Shown: positions 1 through 9,961 of the stretch, piece after piece
Numbering within the stretch: position 1 is the first letter of the stretch
Layout of the letters: the number at the start of each line of letters is the position of its first letter
NCBI GenBank assembly: GCA_963756185.1
Contig: CAVWMS010000001.1
Coordinates: forward strand, 1 to 64,000
Length of the DNA: 64,000 bases
Reading direction: 5' to 3'
DNA from: DATAXI01 sp963756185
GTDB lineage: Bacteria; Verrucomicrobiota; Verrucomicrobiia; Chthoniobacterales; Chthoniobacteraceae
Made by a program: the position numbers and the translations under genes
The notes under the pieces: generated by a model
The model's database searches: none
Told to the model about the DNA's origin: nothing
Seen by the model: the letters and a program-made list of their open reading frames with translations, nothing else

Positions 1-126
1 CGGACGCCAAAGGCGGCGGCTATTTGCCGGCGGTTCTGATCGCTTCCGGCGCGAACGTCAATCCCAACATCACCAGCCTGATGGTTATCCCGGACAGCGA
101 AGGATCCAACCTCGCCCTCGAGGCAG

Positions 127-1227
127 GTGATTCTGCCCGGTTACGAGCAGCCGAACGTCAGCCTCGCATTCAATGCGCCCGGTCTCAGCAATGACACATC
201 GAGTGGGGGCCTGGTCTTTCAGGGCAATATTGTCGATAGCGCGGGCTCCATCATTCAGGCGGGCGCCCAGGGAACCGTTTCGTTCAACGGACAAACTGTG
301 GCGATTTTGGGTGATGTTTTCGCGCCGGGAGGAAGCATCACGGTGAAGGGGGCCAATGCTTTTCCGACCGGCAATCCCCAGCTCACTACCGTCGACCTGG
401 GGCCGAATAGCATCCTTTCCATGGCTGGGACGACGGTTTTCATCCCCGAAATCATCGGCAATCAAACTTACCAGACTGGCACCGTGCTGCCGGGCGGCGC
501 CATTACCGTTTCCGGCAATATCGTTGGGGAGGCTGGCGCGCTTCTCGATGTCTCGGGAGCGACCGCCGTCGTCGACCTTTCGCCCTATTACACCAGTTTG
601 ACCGGCGATTCGGTGCTGAACACCGCGCCGCAGTCCCTTCAGAACGGCACCCTGGAGGGTAATGTCCCGATTTCCACGCGGGTCGATAGCAACGGCGGCA
701 CCATCACTCTGGCCGGCGCCGAGGACCTCTTTACCGATGCCACGCTGCTCGGCAATGCCGGTGGTCCGTCCGCAAGCGGCGGCGCGCTCATTGTTTCAGA
801 CGCTCTTACCAGCATAGCTGTTTCTCCCGCGGAGCCTTCGTTGTCGGTGACGCAGAATCAGCCTACGATTCCCGTCGCCAATTTCTATCCTGCCGGCAAT
901 GACGCCATTGGTTACTTCCCGGTTAACTCAAAGGGCGTGGCGCTTCCGATCATGGGATATTTCGCGCTCGACAGCTTTACGTCGGGCGGGTTCGGGCAGT
1001 TGACGCTTGCTGGTGAGGTGGAGTTCCAGGGGCCCATCAATCTCGACGCCTCCCAGAGCCTCAACATTGGCATGGCGGCTTTATTTCCGCGGATTCGAGT
1101 GTCACGCTGCGCGCGCCATTTGTCTCGCTGGGCTTGCCGTTTATTCCGCCCGGCCCCCAGGGATCGCCCTACCCGATTCTCAACAGCAACAATGAATTCA
1201 ATCCCAGCTTTGGCCCTGGCAGCCTGA
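127..1227 (+). CDS. filamentous haemagglutinin-like adhesin, upstream fragment (frameshifted)
   Basis: Part of one giant secreted-adhesin gene that runs from before the window to 7946. The fragment is built of short beta-helix-type repeats rich in G, N, S, T and hydrophobic residues, with recurrent phrases such as GGTITLAG and GGALIVSD. The same protein continues upstream in another frame (3 to about 120, reading DAKGGGYLPAVLIASGANV), so a frameshift lies near 115-127. It continues downstream in a third frame from about 1074 (GGFISADSSVTLRAPF), so this frame is meaningful only to about 1072. The true N-terminus and any TPS-type secretion domain are outside the window. Confidence 0.6.
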   Translation: MILPGYEQPNVSLAFNAPGLSNDTSSGGLVFQGNIVDSAGSIIQAGAQGTVSFNGQTVAILGDVFAPGGSITVKGANAFPTGNPQLTTVDLGPNSILSMAGTTVFIPEIIGNQTYQTGTVLPGGAITVSGNIVGEAGALLDVSGATAVVDLSPYYTSLTGDSVLNTAPQSLQNGTLEGNVPISTRVDSNGGTITLAGAEDLFTDATLLGNAGGPSASGGALIVSDALTSIAVSPAEPSLSVTQNQPTIPVANFYPAGNDAIGYFPVNSKGVALPIMGYFALDSFTSGGFGQLTLAGEVEFQGPINLDASQSLNIGMAALFPRIRVSRCARHLSRWACRLFRPAPRDRPTRFSTATMNSIPALALAA

Positions 1228-1559
1228 CTGTCATCGCAAGCTTGATCGATATTGGCACCCTTTCGCTGCAAGATATCGGCAACGCCCGGCTCATCGCGGA
1301 GAATGGCAACATCCAGGGAGATGGCACCCTCGACATCGCGGGCAAACTCACACTCGAAGCGGGCCAGGTTTATCCGCCCACCGAGACCACTTTCAACATT
1401 AACGCCTACGATTATACGGACAACGGGATGAACGAACCCGGGACGGTCACATTCATCGCGGCAGGGGATGAGGAAACGCCGTTGAGCGTGGGCGGCACAC
1501 TGAATGTGTATGCGACGGATATCGTCCAGGACGGGATCTCCGCGCTCCCGGCGGAGTGA
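1134..1559 (+). CDS. filamentous haemagglutinin-like adhesin, second fragment
   Basis: Continuation of the adhesin after the frameshift near 1075; the meaningful reading begins at about 1074. It contains repeat phrases such as DIGTLSLQDIGNARLIAENG and GTLDIAGKLTLEAGQVYP, typical of haemagglutinin beta-helix coils. The frame ends at an early stop at 1557-1559. The protein resumes one frame over as LRAPGGVINLGWDGSG; restoring one C at about 1545 would join the two frames. No independent gene is proposed here. Confidence 0.5.
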   Translation: MPFIPPGPQGSPYPILNSNNEFNPSFGPGSLTVIASLIDIGTLSLQDIGNARLIAENGNIQGDGTLDIAGKLTLEAGQVYPPTETTFNINAYDYTDNGMNEPGTVTFIAAGDEETPLSVGGTLNVYATDIVQDGISALPAE

Positions 1560-2032
1560 TCAATCTCGGCTGGGATGGCAGCGGCACGGCGCCCATCGAT
1601 CTCATCACCAACGCCCCCGTCGAGGCGACCACCAACGTCACGCTCGGCGCCGGCAGCATCACCTCGGTTTCCGAAATCAATTCGCTCACCGGCCAGCCGA
1701 TGATCATCCCTTACGGCATCACCTACAATGGCGTCTCCTGGATCGATCCGGCCGGCAACGATATCACCACCGGCGGCGTACCGGAAAAGACGATCAATAT
1801 CTCCGGCGCCAATATCGCCGAGGAAAAGGGCGCGACCATCGATATCCGCGGCGGTGGCGACCTGCTTGCCTATCAGTTCGTCCCGGGCATTCTGGGTAGC
1901 AACGATATTCTCGCCTCGACTCGAGCTTCGCGGTTATCCCCGGCTATCAGGCTCCCTACGCTCCCTATGCCCCGTACAACACCAGCAGCGGCGTCAACGC
2001 GCAGGACTTCGGCGACGATGCCGGTTACGTAA
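1556..2032 (+). CDS. filamentous haemagglutinin-like adhesin, third fragment
   Basis: Third in-frame piece of the same adhesin. It reads through GGVPEKTINISGANIAEEKG and DIRGGGDLLAYQFVPGILGS, then loses sense at about 1915. From there the sequence makes sense again in the next frame (SSFAVIPGYQAPYAPYAPYN). Restoring one C before the TCGAG at 1919-1925 would fuse this piece to the following one. The tail of this frame after 1915 is not real protein. Confidence 0.5.
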   Translation: MINLGWDGSGTAPIDLITNAPVEATTNVTLGAGSITSVSEINSLTGQPMIIPYGITYNGVSWIDPAGNDITTGGVPEKTINISGANIAEEKGATIDIRGGGDLLAYQFVPGILGSNDILASTRASRLSPAIRLPTLPMPRTTPAAASTRRTSATMPVT

Positions 2033-2043
2033 ACAATTCCCTC

Positions 2044-3465
2044 GTGGCCGGAGATCAGGTCTATCTCGCCGGCGAAGGCTCGCTGGCCGCCGGCGTCTAT
2101 ACGCTGCTGCCCGCGCGTTACGCGCTGCTGCCCGGCGCCTTCCTCGTCACGCCCACCGGCGCGCAGCCCGAAGGCAACCAGACGGAGCCGGATGGTTCCT
2201 ATCTTGTCTCCGGCTACGAATTCAATGCCTTCCAATCGGCGCGGACCGCGCAGCCATTGCTTGAATCGTTCCAGGTGGATTCGAGCGAGGTCATCAACAA
2301 CAGCGCGCAATACAACGTCTCGCTGGGAAATGTATTCCTCGCCTCAGGAGCCGCCAGCAGCGGCGCCACCGTTCCGCGCCTGCCCCTGGATGCCGGCCAG
2401 CTTGTTTTCAATGCCACGCAGACGATGTCGGTCGAGGGCTCGCTCGAATCGCAGGCGGGTTCCGGCGGCTCCGGCGGCCTCGTCGATATCAACAGCCCGT
2501 CGAACATTGTCATCACCGGAGCCGGCTCCTCGTCCAGCGCGCCGAACACCCTGACGCTCAACGCCTCCGAGCTGAGTTCCTTTGGCGCGGCCAGCCTTCT
2601 CATCGGCGGCAGCCGGGACTTGACCGGTGGTGACAGCGCGACGGTGACGGTATCCACGGACAGCATCACGGTGGACAACGGAAGCGAGGCGCTCGAGGGC
2701 GCGGATATCATCCTGGTGTCGAACGATTCCATCACCGTCGATCAAGGCGCGGTGATCGAATCGTTCGGCGGCGCGGGGACCGCGGAGGCGCTCACTGTCG
2801 ATGGCAATGGCACGCTGCTGCGCGTCAGCAGCGACGAGGATGCCCCCGTCACCCGCACCGGCAACACTGTCACCGCCGGGCCGGAATTGACGGTCGATAG
2901 CGGTGCAAAAATCACGGCTGGGTCCGCCACCTTTGACTCCTCCGCCGGCATGAGCCTGGATCCGAACGCGGTTTTCAACGTCAAATCGATCGCGCTCGAC
3001 AGCAGCCAGATCACGCTCGAGTTGACCAATCCCGGCGTGGTCCCGCCTTCGACCGGCCTCGTTCTCTCCGGCAATGCGCTCAATGGCATTTTCGCGAATG
3101 CCGAATCGGTTTCGCTGTTGAGCTACGGCTCGCTCGATATTTACGGCACCGGCTCGCTGGGCTCCGTGAGCAGCACCGGCGTCGCGCAATTGAAGGAACT
3201 GGAAATTCATGCCGGCGAGTTGAGCGGCTTCAATAATGGCGGCGGCAATGTTGCCTTCAATGCGCAGGACATTCTCCTGGATAACGTGGCGGACGATTCC
3301 GGCGCGCTCGGGCCGTCGGTCGCGGGCACGCTGCAATTCAACGCGGGCAAGATCGAGCTTGGCTCGAACCAGTTGAATATCGACCAATTCTCAACTGTCG
3401 AGCTAAACGCCACCGGCGGTGTGATGGCTGTCGGGACGGCGGGCTCACCGTTGCCGGCGCGCTGA
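2044..3465 (+). CDS. filamentous haemagglutinin-like adhesin, fourth fragment
   Basis: A 473-residue piece of the adhesin whose meaningful reading begins near 1918. It contains many beta-helix repeats, including MSVEGSLESQAGSGGSGGLV, SLLIGGSRDLTGGDSATVTV and ITLELTNPGVV, and no catalytic motif. At about 3440 the frame shifts: the current frame ends SPLPAR-stop, while the neighbouring frame reads GLTVAGALNITAPLITGAKS. One extra G in the GCGGGCTC stretch would restore continuity into the long downstream frame. Confidence 0.55.
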   Translation: MAGDQVYLAGEGSLAAGVYTLLPARYALLPGAFLVTPTGAQPEGNQTEPDGSYLVSGYEFNAFQSARTAQPLLESFQVDSSEVINNSAQYNVSLGNVFLASGAASSGATVPRLPLDAGQLVFNATQTMSVEGSLESQAGSGGSGGLVDINSPSNIVITGAGSSSSAPNTLTLNASELSSFGAASLLIGGSRDLTGGDSATVTVSTDSITVDNGSEALEGADIILVSNDSITVDQGAVIESFGGAGTAEALTVDGNGTLLRVSSDEDAPVTRTGNTVTAGPELTVDSGAKITAGSATFDSSAGMSLDPNAVFNVKSIALDSSQITLELTNPGVVPPSTGLVLSGNALNGIFANAESVSLLSYGSLDIYGTGSLGSVSSTGVAQLKELEIHAGELSGFNNGGGNVAFNAQDILLDNVADDSGALGPSVAGTLQFNAGKIELGSNQLNIDQFSTVELNATGGVMAVGTAGSPLPAR

Positions 3466-3527
3466 ATATTACCGCGCCGCTCATCACGGGCGCGAAGAGC
3501 GCGAACTCGACCATTACATCGGGCGGG

Positions 3528-6500
3528 ATGCTCACGCTTGCCGCTCCCGCCAAGGCATCGGCGCCGACGGTCACCGGCGGGCTGGCAGCGACGCTCGATT
3601 TCGTTTCCGGCGCGGGCATTGCCGATAGCACGGATATCACCCTGCTCTCCGGCAACATCACGCTTCACGCCACAGCCGGCAACGTCGATCTCGATCAGGG
3701 CGCCAACCTCAACGTCACCGGCGAATCCAAGACCTTCTTCGATATCACCGCGTACACCAATGCCGGCCAGGTCAACCTGATGGCCGATCAAGGCAACGTT
3801 TCGGTCGCTTCCGGCGCCACCATCAACGTCGCGGCACAGAGCGGCGGCGGCAACGCAGGCTCGCTCTCGATCAGCGATCCCAACCCCGCAAGCACCGAGA
3901 CGCTGGACGGCAACCTGCTGGCCCAGGGCGGTGCGGGCGGCGAATCCGGCAGCTTCTCGCTCGATACCGGCGAGATCCCGCTCGACGCCAGCAACCTCCC
4001 CAGCATCAGCGCACTCGAGACCTTGCTGGGCAACGCGGGCTTCGGCCGGTCGATCAATATCGAGGTTCAATCGGGCAGCGTGCTGGTCGACGGCAATTCC
4101 ACCGTCAACAATTTCACCCTCTCCGACGATGATCCCAACGGCGCGATAACCGTCACGGGCGGCATCAACGCTTCGGGCAACACCGGGGGCGCCATTTCCT
4201 TGCAGGCCGCCGGAAGCGTGGTGCTCGAAAGCGGCGCGCTGCTGACCGTTGCCGCGACCAACGACAACTCGGCGGGGCAGGGGGGCAGCGTGGATCTCGA
4301 AGCCGGCTCGGACATCAATGGCGTCGCGAGCAGTTCCGCCGTGGTCGATATCCAGACCGGCTCGACGATCAATCTTTCGGTCGCCAACACCGATCCCGCC
4401 CTGGGCGACCTCGCCGGCACGCTCCACATCCGCGCCCCGCAGCTCGCGAGCGAGACCGACCTGCAGGTCAACCCGATCAACGGCACGATCATCGGCGCGT
4501 CGAACATCACGGTGGAAGGGTATCAGATTTTCAATACCGCCGGGGACAACGGTTCCATCGACGACCAGGCGGGCAACGTCGTTGCCGACGGCAACACCTT
4601 TGCCGGCAATACCACGGCCATCAGCAGCCGCCTGCTCGCGAACAACGCCGGCCTCGCGTCGATCCTTACCGTCGAACCCGGCGCCGAGATCATCGATCCT
4701 TCCGGCGACCTCACGCTCGCCAATTCCTGGAACCTGGCCAGCGTCCGATTCGGCCCGGACAATGTCGCGGGAGATTTGACCTTGCGCGCCTCGGGCAACG
4801 TGATCTTCGACTTTGGCGCAAGCTTGAACGACGGCTTCACATCCGCCACTTACAATGCCAAGATGCTCGGCGCGGGCACTCCCTCCTGGTCCTACCGCAT
4901 CACCTCGGGCGCGGATTTCAACGCGGCGGCCTTTACCGCCGTCGATCCGCTCTCAATGTTCCAGTCGCCCCAGACCGGCTCGGTTCTCATCGGCCAGGGC
5001 TTCGATGGCCTCACCGCGGTGCCTGCCGATTTCCAGACCATCCGCACCGGCGTCGGCAGCATCACCATTACCGCCGGCCAGGACGTGCAGCTTCTCGACA
5101 CGCTGGCTACTGTCTATACCGCCGGCACGCAGGCGCCGGCCATGGCGGATTTCAGCGTGCCGGACACGGCCTCCCCGAGTTCCGCCTCAAGCACTTACGG
5201 CTTTTTGCCCATGACCTACGTCGCGCAGTATTCGTATGAAGGTGGAAACGTGGACATCTCGGCACAGCAGAATATTGAGCATCTCATGCTTGACCCGCAG
5301 AGCGGCCAACTCATTCCGGATTCCTCGCTCGAGCTTCCGTCCAGTTGGCTCGACCGGCGCGGTTACGCGAACTCGAGTGGTCAGTTCGCTACCCAGCATT
5401 CCGGTTATGGCATCGCCTCCACCTCCTGGTGGGTTGATTTCAGCAACTTCTTCGAGGGCGTCGGCGCGTTGGGTGGCGGAAATGTGACGCTCGCTGCTGG
5501 CAATGACATTGACAACGTGGATGCCGTTGTCCCCACCAATGCCCGGATATCCGAGGATGGAACCGTCTTCCAGGAGTTGGGCGGCGGCAATCTCTCCGTT
5601 AGCGCGGGCGATGATATCGATGCCGGAGCCTACTATGTCGAGCGCGGCGCCGGCACCCTGACCGCGGGAAACAACATCAATACCAATAGCACCCGCGACT
5701 CCGACCCGGAAGAAACCGGGGTTTCCGCATATTGGCTTCCCACGACGCTCTTTTTGGGTGGTGCGGGGACGCCCGGCGGCTCGGCCAGCTTCCAGGTCAG
5801 CGCGGGCGACAGCGTTTTGCTTGGTCCGGCAGCCAATCCCTTCCTCCTGCCGCAAAGCGTGTTCAATTCATTTGAAAACAAGACTTACTTCTCAACCTAC
5901 GCCGCAACCGATTCCCTGAATGTTTCCGCAATGACCGGAGACGTGACTATTGAAACAGGAAATCTCGAGAACTGGTACGAATACATTTTTCTCGGTCCGA
6001 ATGGCAACCTGACTTCCGTTGCCGCCACCACCCAGCCTTGGCTTACCATAGACGAGACAAATCTTGCCACGAGCGCGCCGCTTACCGTCCTCATGCCGGC
6101 CACGGTTGAGGCAACCTCCTTCTCGGGCAATATCAATATCCAGGGAACCCTCGATCTCATGCCGGCTCCCAATGGCAACCTCGAGCTGGCTGCCGCCAAC
6201 TCGATCGAGGGCTTCCAGCCTACGAGTTCTAATTGGACAGAGGCGCTCATTGATGTTTCGGATGCCGATCCCACATTAATTCCAAGCATTGCCGACCCAT
6301 TGGGAGTCCAAAATGCGGCCAGGACGGTTGCGAACGACCTGGCGTCGGTTGATGCCGTCTTCAACGAGTCCGGTTCGATCGAAGGCGCTTTTGGCACAGT
6401 CGAGGTCCAGGAAACGCTTCATGACAAGGGCCTCCTTCATGCCGATGACCAGACTCCTCTGGGCCTTTATGCGGATTCCGGTGACATTTCCGGCTTCACC

Positions 6501-7946
6501 CTCTTTTCCCCAAAGTTCGCCCAAATCATCGCCGGCGCCGATATGACCGATTTCGCCTTCTATATCCAAAATGACCAGGCCGACAACGTCACCGTGATTG
6601 CCGCGGGCGGAAGCATCATCCCCTACGATCCCGATTCCTCCCTGCGCCAGATGGCCGGGAATTCGATTTCCGGGTTCCAGGTGGGCCAGTTCGTTCCTGG
6701 CACCGGCAGCCCGAATGCCGGCGACATCCAGGTCGCCGGGCCTGGTACCGTCGAAGTCCTCGCTGGAAGCGATCTGACGCTCGGCATTGGGCCGAACGAC
6801 TCCGACGGCACCGGCGTTGGCATCACCACCATCGGCAATGCCGCCAACCCCTATCTCCCCTTCAATGGCGCCCAGGTGATCGCGGCTGCGGGTCTCGGCA
6901 CGGTTGCCGACGGCCTCAATTACGAAAGCTCCCTCAAATGGCAGACTTTTGAGACCGACGTCCTCGGTGGACCCAATGGCGCGACATATTTCTCCGACCT
7001 CGCGCTGACCGAGCCGGGCCTTGATGTCTCCAGCTACCCGCAATTCAAGAAGCTCTCGAAGCAGCAACAGGCCATTGACGCGCTGGATCTCTTCTACCTC
7101 GTGCTGCGCGATGCGGGACGCGACCACAACCTGCCCACCAGTGCCGGCTACGGCAATTACGCCGCCGGCCTGGCCGCGATCCAGGACCTGCTCGCATCGA
7201 GCCCTTCCGCCACCGGTGACGTCGACCTCACCTCGAAGGAGATCAAAACGGAGGCCGGCGGCGACATTGACATCCTCGCTCCCAACGGGGCGCTGACCGT
7301 CGGCATCGACCTCGCCGGCACCCAGCCGGTCGACCAGGGCCTCCTCACCGAGGATGGCGGGAACATTTCCATTTACACCGACGGCGATGTCAATGTCGGC
7401 ACCTCCCGCATTTTCACGCTGCGCGGCGGCAATCTCATTATCTGGTCGAACGCCGGCAACATCGCCGCCGGTGAATCGCCCAAGACCGTGCAATCCGCCC
7501 CGCCCACGCGCGTCATCATCGATCCGCAGGATGCCAACGTCGAGACCGACCTGTCCGGCCTCGCCACGGGCGGCGGCATTGGCGTGCTCGCCAGCGTGGC
7601 CGGCATCGCGCCCGGCAACGTCGATCTCATCGCGCCCCTGGGCATCATCAATGCCGGCGACGCCGGCATTCGCGCCACGGGCAACCTGAACCTCGCCGCC
7701 GTGCAAATCCTCAACGCCCAGAACATCCAGTTTGGCGGCGCCGCCAGCGGTGTTCCCACCGTGGTGGTTGCCGCTCCAAACCTTGCCGCCTTCTCCGCCG
7801 CCAGCGCCTCCGCCGGCGCCACATCCGCCGCCGCAAACCAGCAGGTTCAGGCGCAATCGACGCAATCAACCCAGGACAACGAACCCGACTCGATCATCGA
7901 CGTGCAGGTCCTCGGCTACGGCGGCGGCGATTCGGATGCGATGTAG
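3528..7946 (+). CDS. filamentous haemagglutinin family adhesin, C-terminal 1472 residues
   Basis: Longest intact part of the adhesin and its true C-terminus. The first two thirds are repeated beta-helix units. The last ~250 residues (GGNISIYTDGDVNVGTSRIF, GNLIIWSNAGNIAAG, then APLGIINAGDAGIRATGNLN and VQILNAQNIQFGG) match what I remember of the C-terminal domain of proteobacterial filamentous haemagglutinins carrying DUF3739. It ends in a Gly/Ser/Asp-rich tail with no autotransporter beta-barrel and no PEP-CTERM, so export would need a separate TpsB-type partner, which is not in the window. The family role is surface adhesion or matrix. The frame effectively begins near 3443. Confidence 0.75.
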   Translation: MLTLAAPAKASAPTVTGGLAATLDFVSGAGIADSTDITLLSGNITLHATAGNVDLDQGANLNVTGESKTFFDITAYTNAGQVNLMADQGNVSVASGATINVAAQSGGGNAGSLSISDPNPASTETLDGNLLAQGGAGGESGSFSLDTGEIPLDASNLPSISALETLLGNAGFGRSINIEVQSGSVLVDGNSTVNNFTLSDDDPNGAITVTGGINASGNTGGAISLQAAGSVVLESGALLTVAATNDNSAGQGGSVDLEAGSDINGVASSSAVVDIQTGSTINLSVANTDPALGDLAGTLHIRAPQLASETDLQVNPINGTIIGASNITVEGYQIFNTAGDNGSIDDQAGNVVADGNTFAGNTTAISSRLLANNAGLASILTVEPGAEIIDPSGDLTLANSWNLASVRFGPDNVAGDLTLRASGNVIFDFGASLNDGFTSATYNAKMLGAGTPSWSYRITSGADFNAAAFTAVDPLSMFQSPQTGSVLIGQGFDGLTAVPADFQTIRTGVGSITITAGQDVQLLDTLATVYTAGTQAPAMADFSVPDTASPSSASSTYGFLPMTYVAQYSYEGGNVDISAQQNIEHLMLDPQSGQLIPDSSLELPSSWLDRRGYANSSGQFATQHSGYGIASTSWWVDFSNFFEGVGALGGGNVTLAAGNDIDNVDAVVPTNARISEDGTVFQELGGGNLSVSAGDDIDAGAYYVERGAGTLTAGNNINTNSTRDSDPEETGVSAYWLPTTLFLGGAGTPGGSASFQVSAGDSVLLGPAANPFLLPQSVFNSFENKTYFSTYAATDSLNVSAMTGDVTIETGNLENWYEYIFLGPNGNLTSVAATTQPWLTIDETNLATSAPLTVLMPATVEATSFSGNINIQGTLDLMPAPNGNLELAAANSIEGFQPTSSNWTEALIDVSDADPTLIPSIADPLGVQNAARTVANDLASVDAVFNESGSIEGAFGTVEVQETLHDKGLLHADDQTPLGLYADSGDISGFTLFSPKFAQIIAGADMTDFAFYIQNDQADNVTVIAAGGSIIPYDPDSSLRQMAGNSISGFQVGQFVPGTGSPNAGDIQVAGPGTVEVLAGSDLTLGIGPNDSDGTGVGITTIGNAANPYLPFNGAQVIAAAGLGTVADGLNYESSLKWQTFETDVLGGPNGATYFSDLALTEPGLDVSSYPQFKKLSKQQQAIDALDLFYLVLRDAGRDHNLPTSAGYGNYAAGLAAIQDLLASSPSATGDVDLTSKEIKTEAGGDIDILAPNGALTVGIDLAGTQPVDQGLLTEDGGNISIYTDGDVNVGTSRIFTLRGGNLIIWSNAGNIAAGESPKTVQSAPPTRVIIDPQDANVETDLSGLATGGGIGVLASVAGIAPGNVDLIAPLGIINAGDAGIRATGNLNLAAVQILNAQNIQFGGAASGVPTVVVAAPNLAAFSAASASAGATSAAANQQVQAQSTQSTQDNEPDSIIDVQVLGYGGGDSDAM

Positions 7947-8072
7947 AGAAAAGTGATTTTGGGCCGCTCTTTCCGAAAGTCACGTAGTTGTAACAATAAC
8001 GACATCTGTTCGACATAATACGAATCTACTAATTCCCGCTTCGTGGCATTTGTCCCTTCCAAATGCATGCCA

Positions 8073-8209
8073 TGATAAAGATTGTTACTGAATTGTTACA
8101 TTGAGTATGCGTGGCCTTCTCAAACCCTCTCCAGGCCTTGTTTCGAGCTAAGTCAGCCTTGTGAATAACTCTTCATTAGTTTGATAAAGATTGCCGCCAA
8201 ATTGTTACA
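8073..8209 (+). promoter_or_regulatory. two Pho-box-like repeat elements upstream of PBP-like gene
   Basis: The gene-free stretch 7947-8313 holds two copies of a 28-nt element, at 8073-8100 and 8182-8209. Both read TGATAAAGATTG, then six variable bases, then AATTGTTACA. Within the first copy TTGTTAC occurs twice with an 11-nt period (8082 and 8093). In the second copy TTGCCGC and TTGTTAC keep the same period (8191 and 8202). Direct repeats of about 7 nt with 11-nt spacing are the classic layout of PhoB operators; the link is inference. An inverse TGTAACAA lies near 7990. Confidence 0.45.
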
Positions 8210-8313
8210 CTATTTATCTAGCTCCCGCTCCCTCGAATCCCTTTAACTCCACACGGCTCGGAGCCCCGGCTCCGGACCCAACACCAAAAAACCCAATAAT
8301 CGACGACAACCAA

Positions 8314-9888
8314 ATGAAAATCTCCAAACTCCTTCTCCTGGGCGCGATGGTCGCCGGCTTTGCCGCCGCCGCGTCCGCTCAGACGGAAGTCTATATCGCC
8401 GGCTCGACCGCTTACCGCGGCGCCGTCACGAAGGCCATCCAGGACCTTCTCTCGAACTCAGGATCGAACACCTTCACCTTTGCGTGGGACGGCGGTTCAT
8501 CCAATAAATCGGTTTACGGTGGTCCCGCCGCCATCTTCTCCGGCAGCTATTCCGGCGTCGGCTCGGTCGTCATCCACACTTACTGGACCGGCTCGGTGGC
8601 CGGCTGCGTGGACGTTTCCTCGACCAACGTCCTGACGGGCAAATTCATGGCCGACAGTGTTGCAATGGTGACGGGCACTCCCGCCGTCGGCGGCAGCGGC
8701 GCCTATACCGGCGGCATGAACCTTACCGGCTCCAGCTATGCCACGGTCAACGTGGCGCCGAACGTGGCGATGTCCGACTCGTTTGCCAGTTCGGTTGCAA
8801 GGTCGGTATCCGGCGTATCCGCCTCGCTCGCGAAGAGCATCAATGCAAATCTGAACCAGGCCGGCTCCCAAGGCGAAACCGCTACCGGCGTACTTCCCTT
8901 CGAATGGGTGGCGGGCGCCCAGAGCAGCGGGTCCGCTCCGTTCACCAACATGACCCAGGAAGCGGCATCGGCGTTGATTCAGTCAGGGTTCGTCTCGGTC
9001 TCCTGCCTGGTGACCAGCACCGGGTCGCCTTTGGCGGGTGATACGAACGACTACGCGTTCCTCATCGGCCGCAACGAAGACTCGGGCACCCGTGTGTGCG
9101 CCCAAGCCGAAGGCCAGGTCGGTAGCGCATTCGGAGCGTACTCGTTTGGGCGCAACATGCAGCAATACTACGTGCTGTTCACCGGCACCTTTAGCCATGA
9201 TGGCACCTTTGCCACCGGCACTGACTCCCAGGGCAATTACAACGGCGCCCTGGCCGGCGCCAACATCGAGACCGGCGGCACACAAACGTTGGTCGAGGAC
9301 ATCGGTCTCTGGCCAGCCAACTCGCCGCTCAACACCGAGCCCACTCTCAACTGGGATATCACCGGCCACTCGGGCCAGATCAGCGGCGGCGACGTTGCCG
9401 GCGTCCTGGAAGGCCCGAATCCTCTCTACCTGAACATCACCCTGGTGGACAGCGACATCGGCGCCGGCACCGACTCCCAACCGGACAACTGGGACCTGCC
9501 TGGAAACGGCAACTCGACCGACCGAACCAACAAGGCTTACCTGGTTGGCTACCTCGGCCTTGCGGACGCTTCCGGCATCCCGGCCAGCTCGAACGCCGTC
9601 GCGCTTAGCTACAATGGCGTGCCCTACAGCCCTGCCGCCCTGCAGAACGGCAGCTATGGGTTCTGGAGCTTCGAGCACACCTATTACAACACCCACACCA
9701 TCCCCGCCGGCGCCAAGACGTTCACCAATGCCATGGTTGACTTGCTCTACAACAAAGACTGTCAGACCAACAGCAGCGGCGTTACCGACCCGACCGTGGT
9801 CCCCGTGGCCTCAGTTGGCGGTCTGGAGTTTGGCAACTGCCAGTACACCAGGAGCCAGGAAGGCGCTGCCATCGAGCCCCTGTTCTAA
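8314..9888 (+). CDS. secreted PBP-like (PstS-type) protein
   Basis: 524 residues from the ATG at 8314. This start is chosen because it begins a clean signal peptide (MKISKLLLLGAMVAGFAAAA, cleavage after SAQ near residue 23); the longer frame upstream lacks one. The mature protein opens with EVYIAGSTAYRGAVTKAI, and the middle has FLIGRNEDSGTRVCAQ. Both resemble the phosphate-contacting loops of PstS-type substrate-binding proteins, so a phosphate- or anion-binding role is possible but unproven. The Pho-box-like repeats upstream fit that reading. The next gene, 74 bp downstream, is a PEP-CTERM protein. No lipobox and no permease genes are adjacent. Confidence 0.55.
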   Translation: MKISKLLLLGAMVAGFAAAASAQTEVYIAGSTAYRGAVTKAIQDLLSNSGSNTFTFAWDGGSSNKSVYGGPAAIFSGSYSGVGSVVIHTYWTGSVAGCVDVSSTNVLTGKFMADSVAMVTGTPAVGGSGAYTGGMNLTGSSYATVNVAPNVAMSDSFASSVARSVSGVSASLAKSINANLNQAGSQGETATGVLPFEWVAGAQSSGSAPFTNMTQEAASALIQSGFVSVSCLVTSTGSPLAGDTNDYAFLIGRNEDSGTRVCAQAEGQVGSAFGAYSFGRNMQQYYVLFTGTFSHDGTFATGTDSQGNYNGALAGANIETGGTQTLVEDIGLWPANSPLNTEPTLNWDITGHSGQISGGDVAGVLEGPNPLYLNITLVDSDIGAGTDSQPDNWDLPGNGNSTDRTNKAYLVGYLGLADASGIPASSNAVALSYNGVPYSPAALQNGSYGFWSFEHTYYNTHTIPAGAKTFTNAMVDLLYNKDCQTNSSGVTDPTVVPVASVGGLEFGNCQYTRSQEGAAIEPLF

Positions 9889-9905
9889 GCACCTCGAAAC
9901 CTCTG

Positions 9906-9932
9906 GCGGCGCGGGTCAAAACCCCGCGCCGC
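9906..9932 (+). terminator. intercistronic GC hairpin
   Basis: Perfect 10-bp inverted repeat GCGGCGCGGG / CCCGCGCCGC with a 7-nt loop, lying between the PBP-like gene and the PEP-CTERM gene. It has no T-run after it, so it may be a processing or attenuation hairpin rather than a full intrinsic terminator. Confidence 0.4.
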
Positions 9933-9961
9933 AGGAAACCAAAAACCAAGGTATCAGAATC

